64,000 nucleotides of DNA from contig OY970217.1 in NCBI GenBank assembly GCA_963713965.1, positions 1,860,001 through 1,924,000 of the forward strand, read 5' to 3'. The notes below the pieces were generated by a model. That model had not been told where the DNA came from, made no database searches, and saw only the letters and a list, made by a program, of their open reading frames with translations. The first letter of the stretch is position 1. Each line of letters starts with the position of its first letter. Shown here piece by piece: positions 8,432 through 17,369 of this stretch. The DNA comes from CALAGB01 sp963713965 (lineage in GTDB: Bacteria > Chloroflexota > Chloroflexia > Thermomicrobiales > Thermomicrobiaceae). The position numbers and the translations under genes are program-made.

Positions 8432-10023
8432 TCAATCAGCCGCCAGCGGCTCCGTCACCAGGCCATATTGCAGCGCGAACATCGTCGCGGCGGCGCGGGT
8501 GGAGATATCGAGTTTGTCGTAGATGTGCTGGATGTGGTGACCGACAGTGGCTTTGGAGATGGAAAGATCTTGCGCCATCTCGCGATTGGAGAGTCCTCGC
8601 GCGATGAGTCGAAGAACGTCGACCTCCCGCTCGCTCAGCCCGGCGGGCTGGACGCGGGTGCGTGCCGTGACGCGATGCCCGGCGGCGGCCAACACGGCGT
8701 TCACCACCTCGCCGTCGAAGACACCGCGTTTCACGCCTGACCGCAGCTCTTCGGCGGCTGCCTCAGGAGACATGGCCGGGCGGTGCGGCCGCTCTTCAAC
8801 CATAGCGTGATAGGCATCCGCCGTGGCCAGAATGCGAACGGCGGGGGAGAGCATCGGCCCGGACAGGCCGCGATGATAGCCCGAGCCATCCAGCCGCTCG
8901 TGGTGTTGCGAGGCGACATTCCCTAGCCCCGAAAGCGCGTCGGAGCGAGCCAGAATGCGCTCGGTGATGTAGGAGTGCAGGCGCACCTTTTCCCACTCAC
9001 CGGAATTCAGCGGTCCCGGCTTGTCCCAGATAGTGTTGGTCACGCCAGCGCGCCCGAGATCGTGCAGGAAGGCGGCCCAGGCGATGCCGCACTGGTCGTC
9101 TTCACCTAACCGGCAGCGTTCCGCCGCTGAACCGGCCAGCGAAGCAACCCCACGCGAGTGCCCGACGGTGAAGGGAGACTTCAGATCGGCGAAATCAGCC
9201 ACCGCGGCGAAGGCGTCGTCGACCATCTCACCTGCGAGACGTCGCCAGGGCTTGGGCTCGCAATCCAGGATCAGGGGCCAGGGGGACATGTCGTCCAGAT
9301 CCGCCAGCAGCGTGTCGGCTTCACGGCAGAAGGTCTCCACCAGGGCCGGATCGTGCGCCTTCCCCGCCCGCTCACGCAGCAGGGACAGCGTGGCATCTCG
9401 GCCACCCAACCTGAATGCGCCAACGGCGTCCTCAGCGATCTGTATGATGCGCACCGTCTCCAGGATAGCCTCACCCTTCAGCCCGTGCGGCATACCGCGA
9501 CCGTCCCAGCGCTCGAAGACCTGACCAAGCGCCGCCTGCACGTCCTCATCCAGTCCCAACCGCGTGGCCAGGTTCTGAGCAACTTCGCAGTGAGCTGTGG
9601 AGCGGTCCTTGGGGTTCATCCGGGGCATGGCAGCGGCCAGGCGTGCCAGCCCGGCGGCACGTTGCGCCAGCGACGGCGCGCTCCAGACGTGCTGCAGCAC
9701 GACGGCGAACGTGTCACGCGGGTTGGGGAAGTTGACTGAAGAGAAGCGCTCGCCGAAGGCGATCTCGTCCCCCAAAGCGGCGGCGGTCTCGTGTGCCGAG
9801 GCGGTGCAACCGACCGAGCGCAGCAGCGAGGCGTAATAGAGGGTACGTGCAGATCCTCGTCGGAGAGGGCGCGCACTTCGCCCAGACGCATGGCGACGAT
9901 GGCCGACTGCAGAGCGTGCTCGAAGGGTTGGCCCAGGCCGAAGTCGGTCGCCAGCGACAACGCCCCGACCACATCGGCCAGGCGTAGACCGGATTCTCGG
10001 CTTGGCAGCGCCAGTCTTTGCAT
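8432..10023 (-). pseudogene. HD-GYP / LuxR-type HTH regulator, frameshifted
   Basis: The start ATG 10023 gives the expected N terminus (SGLRLADVVGALSLATDFGLGQPFEHALQ...). The frame then breaks near 9848-9849, and the second frame continues RTLYYASLLRSVGCTASAHE to the end. Joined, it is a protein of about 530 residues with an HD-GYP region (HDLGRAG and QHHERLDGSGYH) and a C-terminal LuxR helix-turn-helix (LSEREVDVLRLIARGLSNREMA). HD-GYP domains bind or hydrolyse cyclic dinucleotides or act as pseudoenzymes. The break needs a 2-base insertion or a 1-base loss, and could be a sequencing error, because everything downstream looks intact. Confidence 0.75.
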
Positions 10024-10073
10024 CTGACCTGCTCCGACCCGACGCGCCGAAGCGCGACGAAAGTACGAGATTA

Positions 10074-10202
10074 GCCCTCACCCCCGGCCCCTCTCCCGAC
10101 GATCAGGAGAGGGGTGTCCACAAGGTACAGCTGTATTACTTCCTGTTCGTCTCCCTTCTCCCAGAATTGGGAGAAGGTGGCGCCGCAGCGCCGGATGAGG
10201 GC
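10074..10202. repeat. dispersed repeat with GCCCTCA / TGAGGGC ends
   Basis: The outer ends GCCCTCA (10074-10080) and TGAGGGC (10196-10202) are inverted. Inside lie two further short hairpins (CCCCTCTCC/GGAGAGGGG and TTCTCCCA/TGGGAGAA). This is a non-coding mosaic repeat of a type common in Chloroflexota and other genomes, between the HD-GYP gene and the HAD gene 3' end. Confidence 0.55.
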
Positions 10203-10204
10203 CA

Positions 10205-10906
10205 CTATGCCGTCAAGCGCTCAATGGCGCTGACCACCTCATCCACGTCGCTCAAGTTCGCGAAGACGACGTCCGGCTCGTGCTCACGCAGATCATCCAC
10301 GCTGAAGCGCCCGGTGGCCACGGCGATGACACGCGCGTCGTTGGCTTTGGCCGCCTCGATGTCGCGCGGCGTGTCGCCGAGGAGGAGCGTCTGATTGGCC
10401 GCGAAGCGCACGCCGTAACGCGACTCCGCCTCGTGCCAGGCGACCTCGACCAGATGGCCGCGCTCACGAGCCGAATCACCGAAGGCGCCGAAGGGAAAGT
10501 ACTGCTGGATGCCGGAGGCCGTCAGCTTGACGCGGGCCACCGAACGCGCGTTCCCAGTCAGCACACCGAGCGCGTAGCTGGCCCCGCGTAGCCGCTCGGC
10601 GATCTCGACCACTCCGGGCAGGACACGCTCGATGCGGCTCTGCTCGGCGATGGCCTCGGCGTAATGCTCCCCCATGGTCTCGATCATCTTCTCCAGATCG
10701 GCGTCGATCTCGTCGTCGGTGAGTCCCTGGCGACTGAGGGCCAGGCGCGCGATCTGGCTATCGAGCATGCCGGCCAGCGGCACGCCGTCCAGCGTGGCCG
10801 GCCGATCGTAGACCTGCTTCATGGCGGAGACGAAGGCGCGTTGGTGGTCGCGATCGCCCGCCTGCAGCAAGGTGCCATCGATGTCGAACAGAATCAGACC
10901 GCGCAC
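10205..10906 (-). CDS. HAD-family phosphatase (phosphoglycolate phosphatase-like)
   Basis: The 233-residue HAD subfamily IA enzyme has motif I FDIDGTLL, motif II VLTGNAR, the conserved lysine region and motif IV LLLGDTPRDIEAA. A helical cap lies at residues about 18-85. The start is GTG 10906, four bases after GGAGG. The M20 peptidase gene ends 14 bases upstream, so the two are probably co-transcribed. Substrates of this family vary widely (phosphoglycolate, sugar phosphates, nucleotides), so no specific name is given. Confidence 0.9.
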   Translation of the reverse strand: MRGLILFDIDGTLLQAGDRDHQRAFVSAMKQVYDRPATLDGVPLAGMLDSQIARLALSRQGLTDDEIDADLEKMIETMGEHYAEAIAEQSRIERVLPGVVEIAERLRGASYALGVLTGNARSVARVKLTASGIQQYFPFGAFGDSARERGHLVEVAWHEAESRYGVRFAANQTLLLGDTPRDIEAAKANDARVIAVATGRFSVDDLREHEPDVVFANLSDVDEVVSAIERLTA

Positions 10907-10920
10907 GTTCCCTCCAGAGT

Positions 10921-12252
10921 TCAGCTCTCCTGCGCGTGGCAGTAGTCGCAGACGATCTCGTACAGCACCTGGGTGCCGAACTCCAGATTGGAGATGGTGA
11001 TGCGCTCGTCGTGCGAGTGGGCCAGACCGAACTCCTCCGGATTGTCGCGGGTCGGCATGAAGCCGTACACCTTGACACCGGGGATGCTCTTGGCATCGGT
11101 GCCACCGGAGACCAGGAACGGCACCACCGTGGCGCCCGGATCGAGATCCGAAATGGTGCTGGCGATGGCCTCGAAGAGGGCCGAGTTCGGCTCAGCTTCC
11201 AGGCCGGTCGAGCCGCGCGCCGACTCCACGTCGACGTCGTCCTTCAACAGCTCGCGGACCTCACTGACGAACGCCTCCGGATCCTGACCCGGCAGCACGC
11301 GGCCATCGACGTCCACGATCACTTCGGACGGGATGACGTTGATGCGATGACCACCATGGATGATGGTCGGCACCGCGGTGTTGCGCGTGGTGGCGTAGAG
11401 GGAACGCAGCTCGGCCTCGCCGATCGGCAGCTTGGCCAGATTCTCCCAGGTTGGATTGGCCAGAATCTGCTGAATATCATCGTTCATGGAGCCGCCGAGT
11501 GTCTGACCCATGGCCGCCAGCATCTGCTTGACCGTGGGCGTCATGATGGTGGGGAAGGTGTGCTCGGTCAGTTTGGCCACGGCGCGACCAGCCCGGCGCA
11601 TGGCCGTATCCGGCAGCGGAACCGAGGCGTGCCCCGGAGCGCCGCGGCCGATCAGACGCATGCGGGCGCCACCCTTCTCACCCGTCTGGCAGAGGTAGAA
11701 GCGCTTGCCGCCGACGTCGATAGCGAGCCCGCCACCCTCGTTGATGGCGACTTCGGCGTCGATCAGGTCGCGATGGTTCTCCCACATCCAACCGGCGCCG
11801 TGGCGGCCGCCCGCCTCTTCATCGGCGAAGGTGGCCATGATCAGGTCTCGGTCCAGCGTCAGGCCGTTGCGCTTGATCATCAGCATGACCATCAGCTCGC
11901 AAGCGACCAGGTCCTTGGTATCGACCGCGCCACGGCCCCAGATCTGCCCGTTGACGATCTCGCCGCTGAAGGGATCGTGCGTCCACTTCTCCGGCTCGAC
12001 GCTCACCACGTCGCTGTGCGCCATCAGCATCAGCGGGCGGCCATTGCCGGTGCCAGGGATGCGGGCCACGAAGTTGCCGCGGCCGGGCGTGCTCTCCAGC
12101 ACCTGCGCCTCGATGCCTTCTCGCTCCACCACCTCACGCAGATAGTTGGCAGCCAGACTCTCGTTCCCTGGCGGATTGACGGTGTTGAACTGGATCAGCT
12201 TCTGCAGGTGTCCGGTGACCTCGTCACGGACGCTCTCCCATGAGATCGCCAT
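10921..12252 (-). CDS. M20-family zinc metallopeptidase (dipeptidase / deacylase)
   Basis: It carries the M20 ligand motifs in order: MLMAHSDVV, WGRGAVDTKD, ADEEAGG with the catalytic Glu pair, and the C-terminal GLAHSHDERI. A dimerisation insert occupies residues about 185-310. Members hydrolyse peptides or N-acyl amino acids with two zinc ions. The start ATG 12252 has GGAGGGG upstream; an ATG-like start at 12297 is in frame but has no good ribosome site. It is followed by the HAD gene. Confidence 0.9.
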   Translation of the reverse strand: MAISWESVRDEVTGHLQKLIQFNTVNPPGNESLAANYLREVVEREGIEAQVLESTPGRGNFVARIPGTGNGRPLMLMAHSDVVSVEPEKWTHDPFSGEIVNGQIWGRGAVDTKDLVACELMVMLMIKRNGLTLDRDLIMATFADEEAGGRHGAGWMWENHRDLIDAEVAINEGGGLAIDVGGKRFYLCQTGEKGGARMRLIGRGAPGHASVPLPDTAMRRAGRAVAKLTEHTFPTIMTPTVKQMLAAMGQTLGGSMNDDIQQILANPTWENLAKLPIGEAELRSLYATTRNTAVPTIIHGGHRINVIPSEVIVDVDGRVLPGQDPEAFVSEVRELLKDDVDVESARGSTGLEAEPNSALFEAIASTISDLDPGATVVPFLVSGGTDAKSIPGVKVYGFMPTRDNPEEFGLAHSHDERITISNLEFGTQVLYEIVCDYCHAQES

Positions 12253-12376
12253 TGATCTGCCCCTCCCGAGAACTGGTTGCGTCGTCATTCCCCACACGCG
12301 TGAGCCATCAGTTGTGCGACGCTAACCTGTCGATCCTACACGGGGTTGAACCGGGGCACAATGCGCCGGAGATGCC

Positions 12377-13294
12377 TCAAACGGGAGAGGGTTCGCTGCT
12401 GACGACGGGGCTCGGCTCGACCGCATGTCCGGAGGCCGGGAGGCGTAGCAGGACGATGGAGGTCAGCACGAAGGCGCCACCGACGATCCGGTAGACGCCG
12501 ATGCGCTCTCCCAGGAGGAGCACCGAGAGGGCCATGGTGACAATCGGCTCGAAGGTGCCGAAGACGGCGGCGAAGGTTGGGCCGATGCGGTACATGCCGG
12601 CCAGGAAGAGCTGTACCGGCAGGACGGTGGCGAAGACCACCATGCCGACCATGATGAGCCAGCCGCTCGGCCGGAAGCTGAAATCGAGTCGACCGCTCCC
12701 CAGACCGAAGAGGAGGAAGGCGACGGCCATGCCGCTCATGACCCAGGTGCTGGTGACGCCGACCGGGATGTCACGCGTCAGGCGGGAGTTGAGCACGATG
12801 TAGAGGGCGTAGAAGGCGCCCGAGATACCGGACAGGATGAGACCGACGGCGCTCAGGCCGGAGAGGTGCAGGCCGAGCATGACCACACCGCCCAGGAGCG
12901 CCAGGCCCATCGCCAGCGCGCGCAGCAGCGTCAGACGCTCGTTGAGGAAGGCGATCGAGAGGAGCATCACGATGACCGGGTAGGTGTAGAAGATGACGGT
13001 GACGGCCGAGACCGGTGCGTAACGCAGGGCGACGAAGTAGGTGGCGGCATTGATGATGTAGCAGCAGCCGATCAGGGCCAGGACGACGACGCGACGCCAG
13101 GAGATGTGCCACTGACGGCGCGCGATCAGCACGGGCCAGGCGAAGAGAGCGGCCAGGACGAAGCGGATGGCGAGAGTGGTGGTGACGTTCAGCCCGGCGC
13201 TGTAGGCGTAGCGCGTCAGGATGGCGAGCGTGCCGAACCCGAACGTGGAGAGGAGGACGTAGAGCGACCCGACTGTCTGATCCCGGCGAGCCAT
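12377..13294 (-). CDS. EamA/DMT-family transporter
   Basis: The 305-residue protein has ten hydrophobic segments arranged as two five-helix EamA repeats, starting LYVLLSTFGFGTLAILTRYA; the first repeat ends with helix pairs around YAPVSAVTVIFYTYPVIVMLLS. Members export metabolites or amino acids. Nothing in the sequence or neighbours sets the substrate. It is a single gene, divergent from the flavoprotein gene at 13516. Confidence 0.88.
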   Translation of the reverse strand: MARRDQTVGSLYVLLSTFGFGTLAILTRYAYSAGLNVTTTLAIRFVLAALFAWPVLIARRQWHISWRRVVVLALIGCCYIINAATYFVALRYAPVSAVTVIFYTYPVIVMLLSIAFLNERLTLLRALAMGLALLGGVVMLGLHLSGLSAVGLILSGISGAFYALYIVLNSRLTRDIPVGVTSTWVMSGMAVAFLLFGLGSGRLDFSFRPSGWLIMVGMVVFATVLPVQLFLAGMYRIGPTFAAVFGTFEPIVTMALSVLLLGERIGVYRIVGGAFVLTSIVLLRLPASGHAVEPSPVVSSEPSPV

Positions 13295-13515
13295 TGGCCC
13301 TCACTGCGTCCCGTCACGTCACACCACTCAAGGACAAGCGGACGGGATGGTACTCCGTGGGTGCAGCCGTATTCAATGCCAGTCGCGATTTTCAGGGCTA
13401 TTCCACTAGCAAGATACGCCCGTTAATGTTGGTGATGTGTTAGAAACGCTGGACACGGCTCATACTACGTGAATCGTCATGACCACGTGTAACGGCTCTC
13501 GCGAAAGGACCGACC

Positions 13516-14865
13516 ATGGCAGCTTCATCTCTGGCAGATCTCAGTTCTCACATCGCGGGCACCCTGGTTCGTCCGGGCGACGACGACTACGACGCGGCAC
13601 GGGCCGTATGGAACGGCATGATCGACAAGCGACCTGCAGGCATCGTCCGCTGCGGCAGTACGGCGGACGTCGTGGCGGCGGTGAACTTCGCACGTGATCA
13701 CGGCTTTGTGGTGGCCATTCGTGGCGGGGGCCATAATGCCGCTGGCAACGCAATCTGCGACGACGGGTTGGTCATCGACCTGAGCGACATGCGCGCGGTG
13801 ACCGTCGATCCCGATGCCAGAACCGCTCGTGCGCAGGGCGGAGCCACGTGGAGCGACTTCGACCAGGCGACCGGCGCACACGGTCTGGCGTCCACTGGCG
13901 GGGCGATCTCCACCACAGGCGTCGCCGGCCTCACGCTTGGCGGCGGTCTCGGCTGGCTGATGCGCTCTTACGGCATGGCCTGCGATAACCTGCGCTCGGT
14001 TGAGATCGTGACCGCCGACGGGTCTGTACGGCGCGCCAGCACTACCGAACACCCCGATCTCTTCTGGGCACTCCACGGCGGTGGTGGCAACTTTGGGGTC
14101 GTGACCGAATTCGAGTTCCAGCTTCACCCGGTCGAGACCGTACTCGCCGGCATGCTGGTCCACCCAGCCGAACGTGCTTCGGAGGCGCTCCACTTCCTGG
14201 CCGAGTTCCACCAGACCGCTCCCGATGAATTGGCGGTCTTCACGGCCCTGATGACCTCGCCTGACGGCATGCCGATCGTCGCGTTTCTGTGCTGCTACAA
14301 CGGTCCCGTCGCGGAGGGAGAGGAGGCGCTCGCGCCGTTGCGCGCGTTCGGGCCTCCGGTAGCTGATCTGATCGAGCCGATGCCGTACGCGGCCTGGCAG
14401 ACGGCACTCGATGCCGGTTTCCCGCACGGCATGCAAGTCTACTGGCGTTCCGACTTCATCACCGAGCTGAGCGACGCGGCAATTCAGACGTTGGTCGAGC
14501 AGTACGGGAAGATCACCTCGCCTCAATCGGCTCTTCTCCTCGAGGAGTTCGGCGGAGCCGTACGCCGCGTCGGTGCCGAGGAGACCGCGTTCGTCTCGCG
14601 CCATGCGGACTTCAATTTGGCGATCATCGGCATTTGGCCAGACCCAAGCGAGTCTGAACGGCATATCGCCTGGGCGCGCGGAGTGCACGCCGCCATGAAG
14701 CCCTACACGCACGGCACCTACGTCAACTACCTGGGTGAAGAGGGACAGGATCGGGTGCGGGCTGCCTACGGCGACGCCGTCTACAACCGGCTCGTCGCGG
14801 TCAAGAACGCCTACGACCCGAAGAATCTCTTCCACGTGAACCAGAACATCCAACCGACCGTTTGA
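13516..14865 (+). CDS. FAD-linked oxidase, berberine-bridge-enzyme type
   Basis: The 449-residue flavoprotein has a PCMH FAD-binding domain (residues about 38-210) with IRGGGHNAAG, whose His is the usual covalent flavin site, and TLGGGLGWLMRSYGM. The C-terminal BBE domain ends YDPKNLFHVNQNIQP, the family signature. The second covalent-link cysteine of bicovalent members is not evident, because GGGLGW replaces the usual Cys segment, so attachment is probably mono-covalent. AAAGGA precedes ATG 13516. Substrates in this family are sugars, alkaloids or antibiotics and cannot be predicted here. Confidence 0.9.
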   Translation: MAASSLADLSSHIAGTLVRPGDDDYDAARAVWNGMIDKRPAGIVRCGSTADVVAAVNFARDHGFVVAIRGGGHNAAGNAICDDGLVIDLSDMRAVTVDPDARTARAQGGATWSDFDQATGAHGLASTGGAISTTGVAGLTLGGGLGWLMRSYGMACDNLRSVEIVTADGSVRRASTTEHPDLFWALHGGGGNFGVVTEFEFQLHPVETVLAGMLVHPAERASEALHFLAEFHQTAPDELAVFTALMTSPDGMPIVAFLCCYNGPVAEGEEALAPLRAFGPPVADLIEPMPYAAWQTALDAGFPHGMQVYWRSDFITELSDAAIQTLVEQYGKITSPQSALLLEEFGGAVRRVGAEETAFVSRHADFNLAIIGIWPDPSESERHIAWARGVHAAMKPYTHGTYVNYLGEEGQDRVRAAYGDAVYNRLVAVKNAYDPKNLFHVNQNIQPTV

Positions 14866-14872
14866 CCGATTT

Positions 14873-14916
14873 GGAGCTTGCGCGCTACGAACGCACGACT
14901 CAGACGCGCAAGCTCC
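14873..14916 (+). terminator. hairpin after FAD oxidase
   Basis: A 12-bp perfect stem (14873-14884 with 14905-14916) starts 7 bases after the stop codon. No U-tract follows (CATCCCCC). Confidence 0.5.
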
Positions 14917-15099
14917 ATCCCCCACCTGCCGCACCGTTGATGACCATAGCCGCGTCACGCGTTTCAACTTCCAGCACGTCATGCATTGAGCGACAGTCTC
15001 GTTGTCCGCGCTCCGTTGCGCGGCCAAATCGTCGCTTGATCGCAGTTCAACAGACTCTTCAGTCGTGCGAATCATGAGGCCCCATATGGCACCAGGACG

Positions 15100-15459
15100 T
15101 CACGCACGGCGGCGGCCGTGCGACGATGCAGCCAGGATATGAACAACCCACGTGGTGGGGTTGTTGGCAACATAAGCGTACAGGTTGTAGCCCTGGGAAC
15201 CCGGTGCGTTCGGCTGTACGGTGTCGGCTGAGAGGAAGCGGCCCAGCGTCGGATCGAGCTCACGGGCACGGAGATCGACGAAGCCGGTGCTGGGATCGGT
15301 CAGTTCGCCGGTGAAGCCCAGGGCGAGCGAGGTCCCCGTCTGGGACCGCACCGCGCCAAAGGCGTCGTAGCTCGTCGTCCCGGTGAGCGCGCCGGAGTTG
15401 TCAGTGATGCCCGTGACGGAGCCGAGGGCGTCGGGCAGTGAGATGCGGGTGACGAGAGC
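15100..15459 (-). pseudogene. Rhs core fragment (distal)
   Basis: The minus frame reads LPDALGSVTGITDNSG, YDAFGAVRSQTG, DLRARELDPTLGRFLSAD and NLYAYVANNPTTW, the end of the Rhs repeat-associated core. It lacks the N-terminal shell and diverges immediately after NNPTTW into a short tail. The upstream candidate immunity gene ends at 15459, directly abutting it. It matches the other core fragments at 17.0, 18.3 and 20.3 kb nearly word for word, so it is a recombination remnant. Confidence 0.8.
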
Positions 15460-16157
15460 TAGTGCGCTTGACTGCCAAACGCATCGGGTCGATATGCCTT
15501 CAGATCGTAGCGCGGAGTTCCTTCTCGATGTGCGAACTCCTCAGAAATCTCCGTCATGACTGGCGCCGCCTGCAGCACCTCGGTCATCTCAGCCCACACC
15601 GTCTCCCAACGCTGGCTCAGGTCCTCGAATGCTTCGGCGCCATCCCCCCAGGTTACCTCGAGAACAGATGAGTAGAAGTCAGGCTCGATGCGGAGCCTGC
15701 GAACTGACTCCGGGACATTTCGTCCCCAAATTGGATTCACGGAGACGGTAGTCCCAGTGAACTGACTTATCCAATCGCGGAGTTGATCAGCGGGAACGCG
15801 TGCAAAACGAGCAGGCATGCCAAATGAGTAATTGAATCCGCCCTGCTTCATTAATTCCCGCTCTGCAGCATGATTCCAGTACACGGCACGGAGAATCGCT
15901 ATGTCCTCGCTGTCATTGTGGATAAGGCCGTAAACTGAGCGAGACTCCAGCTCAGGATCCATTCCGTGATCAGTGCGCCTATCCAGCGATAGCGTCTGCC
16001 ACCCCCAAAACTGAGTCGTGGCATCAATGACCGCCTCAATAGCTCGTGGCCCACGCCAAACGGAGAAAACCTGCCGTCGGATGAGCATATTCATCGTCCG
16101 CGGTGATCCCAACGTTCCAGTTCTCGGCCTCTTGGCCCGCTCATCATCGTGACTCAT
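15459..16157 (-). CDS. candidate immunity protein of the 16.2-17.0 kb Rhs tip
   Basis: The 232-residue protein has no family I recognise. The start ATG 16157 follows GGAGGGACGGGAA. It is soluble, with no signal peptide; it contains WGWQTLSLDRRTDHG, YGLIHNDSEDIAILRAVYW and a Trp/Glu-rich C-terminal half. Its place, 38 bases after the stop of an Rhs C-terminal tip and on the same strand, is the standard position of the cognate immunity gene in polymorphic toxin systems. The role is inferred from position only. Confidence 0.6.
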   Translation of the reverse strand: MSHDDERAKRPRTGTLGSPRTMNMLIRRQVFSVWRGPRAIEAVIDATTQFWGWQTLSLDRRTDHGMDPELESRSVYGLIHNDSEDIAILRAVYWNHAAERELMKQGGFNYSFGMPARFARVPADQLRDWISQFTGTTVSVNPIWGRNVPESVRRLRIEPDFYSSVLEVTWGDGAEAFEDLSQRWETVWAEMTEVLQAAPVMTEISEEFAHREGTPRYDLKAYRPDAFGSQAH

Positions 16158-16195
16158 TTCCCGTCCCTCCTCCAAGAAAATTCGGCCACTAGCCG

Positions 16196-17011
16196 TTACG
16201 GGATGTCGAATGATTGTAAGGGACCGTTGCCAGGTCCCAACCACAGTCGGCGCTCCTGGGATCCTTGTCGTGGACTGACCTCTTCGTAAATGTCGTCTGT
16301 TGCGGAGCCGCCGATTGCCTCTTTTTCCTTCTCCAATCCGCGGTTCTTGACCTCCCTCGGAGATAGCTTGCGCACTCTCACACGCTCGCCGGTGTCTGTT
16401 TCACGCCACTCGGCTTGATAAACGAAGTCGCCTGCGCCTGCGGACGATGCCGTATCTCCATGAGAATTCTGATTGTTCCGTTGCGTGAAGTACCGATACT
16501 CGTTGATGACCGATTGCACCACCGGAATGACTGGGAACGCCCAGGCCGCATTCCGTGCGTCGCCCGGTCCTCCACTCCACGCTCCCGCTACGGCTGCAGA
16601 TCCGTAGGCCGTGATGGTCTGCCCAATCTGCTGCGTCGCGGCATAACAGGCGGCGTTGAGGGAGCACGCAACCTCCGCGAACACCGCGATAAGCAGTCCC
16701 GTGAGCACCAGTAGTCCGCCGGTCGACGAGAACAACGCTCCCGCCACCAGGAACGGACCACACCCGATAAAGGCAAAACAGGCCGCTGCCAATGAGGTGA
16801 ACAGCAGGAGACTGAAGATGCTCACCGCCGCCGCGGTACCAGCCGCTCCGGCGGCATCCCCGTTCGTGGAATGTCCACTCGGATCCACCCAACTGGTGGG
16901 GTTGTTGGCGACGTAGGCGTAGAGGTTGTAGCCCTGTGAACCGGGGGCGTTGGGTTGCACCGTGTCGGCCGAGAGGAAGCGACCGAGCGTCGGATCGAGC
17001 CAATTGTGCAC
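16196..17011 (-). CDS. orphan Rhs C-terminal tip with membrane segments and unassigned toxin domain
   Basis: The frame begins inside the Rhs core (LDPTLGRFLSADTVQPNAPG, NLYAYVANNPTSWVDPSGH), so the large N-terminal shell is missing and upstream sequence is unrelated from about 17003. After the core come hydrophobic stretches (residues about 60-130), a linker AYGSAAVAGAWSGG, and a C-terminal polar domain of about 90 residues (ERVRVRKLSPREV, EKEKEAIGGSATDD, ERRLWLGPGNGP) that would be the effector. I cannot assign its activity. It is probably silent unless recombined onto an intact rhs gene. Confidence 0.65.
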   Translation of the reverse strand: MHNWLDPTLGRFLSADTVQPNAPGSQGYNLYAYVANNPTSWVDPSGHSTNGDAAGAAGTAAAVSIFSLLLFTSLAAACFAFIGCGPFLVAGALFSSTGGLLVLTGLLIAVFAEVACSLNAACYAATQQIGQTITAYGSAAVAGAWSGGPGDARNAAWAFPVIPVVQSVINEYRYFTQRNNQNSHGDTASSAGAGDFVYQAEWRETDTGERVRVRKLSPREVKNRGLEKEKEAIGGSATDDIYEEVSPRQGSQERRLWLGPGNGPLQSFDIP

Positions 17012-17063
17012 GCCGTATCGAGTTGTCGGGTGCGTACGTGCCAGCTACGTGATGATGCTGAAC

Positions 17064-17345
17064 CTAGGACTCCGGCAGCCGATCGAGAGCATCTAAAGTG
17101 GTACGTGCCTCTTGGCGAAGTTGTTCTTCATCGATAAGCACATCTGCCAAACCCGGTGAAGGTGGCCAATGTTCAGTGAATGCCTCAGCATCCTCAAACA
17201 AATCCTCAAGAATGAAAAACATGTCCCGGGGCATGCCGCCAGGCTCACTCAAGAATGTATCCACGAACCTCTCCTTGAATTCCGGCGCACTAATCTCGCT
17301 GCTAAGGAATGTGGAGATGAGTGCCTTATATTCATCGATTCGCAC
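17064..17345 (-). CDS. colicin D-type immunity protein
   Basis: The 93-residue acidic helical protein has the pattern of the colicin_immun family: YKALISTFLSSEISAPEFKERF, a central FILEDLFEDAEAF, and the C-terminal DEEQLRQEARTTLDAL. That family protects against colicin D-like tRNases. The start is GTG 17345 with GAGGTGG upstream. It lies 24 bases after the Rhs gene that ends in a colicin D-like domain, so partner and function agree. It should act in the cytoplasm by binding and blocking the nuclease. Confidence 0.8.
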   Translation of the reverse strand: MRIDEYKALISTFLSSEISAPEFKERFVDTFLSEPGGMPRDMFFILEDLFEDAEAFTEHWPPSPGLADVLIDEEQLRQEARTTLDALDRLPES

Positions 17346-17369
17346 AGAACGCCACCTCTATTGATGAGA

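Noticed and set aside
10936..12243. 435-residue plus-strand frame opposite the M20 peptidase gene
   Set aside because: It is the antisense shadow of a strongly conserved gene, shows His/Arg/Asp-rich composition without domains, and has no ribosome site.
13525..15075. 516-residue minus-strand frame opposite the FAD oxidase gene
   Set aside because: The plus strand carries a complete BBE-type enzyme; the minus frame has no recognisable motif.
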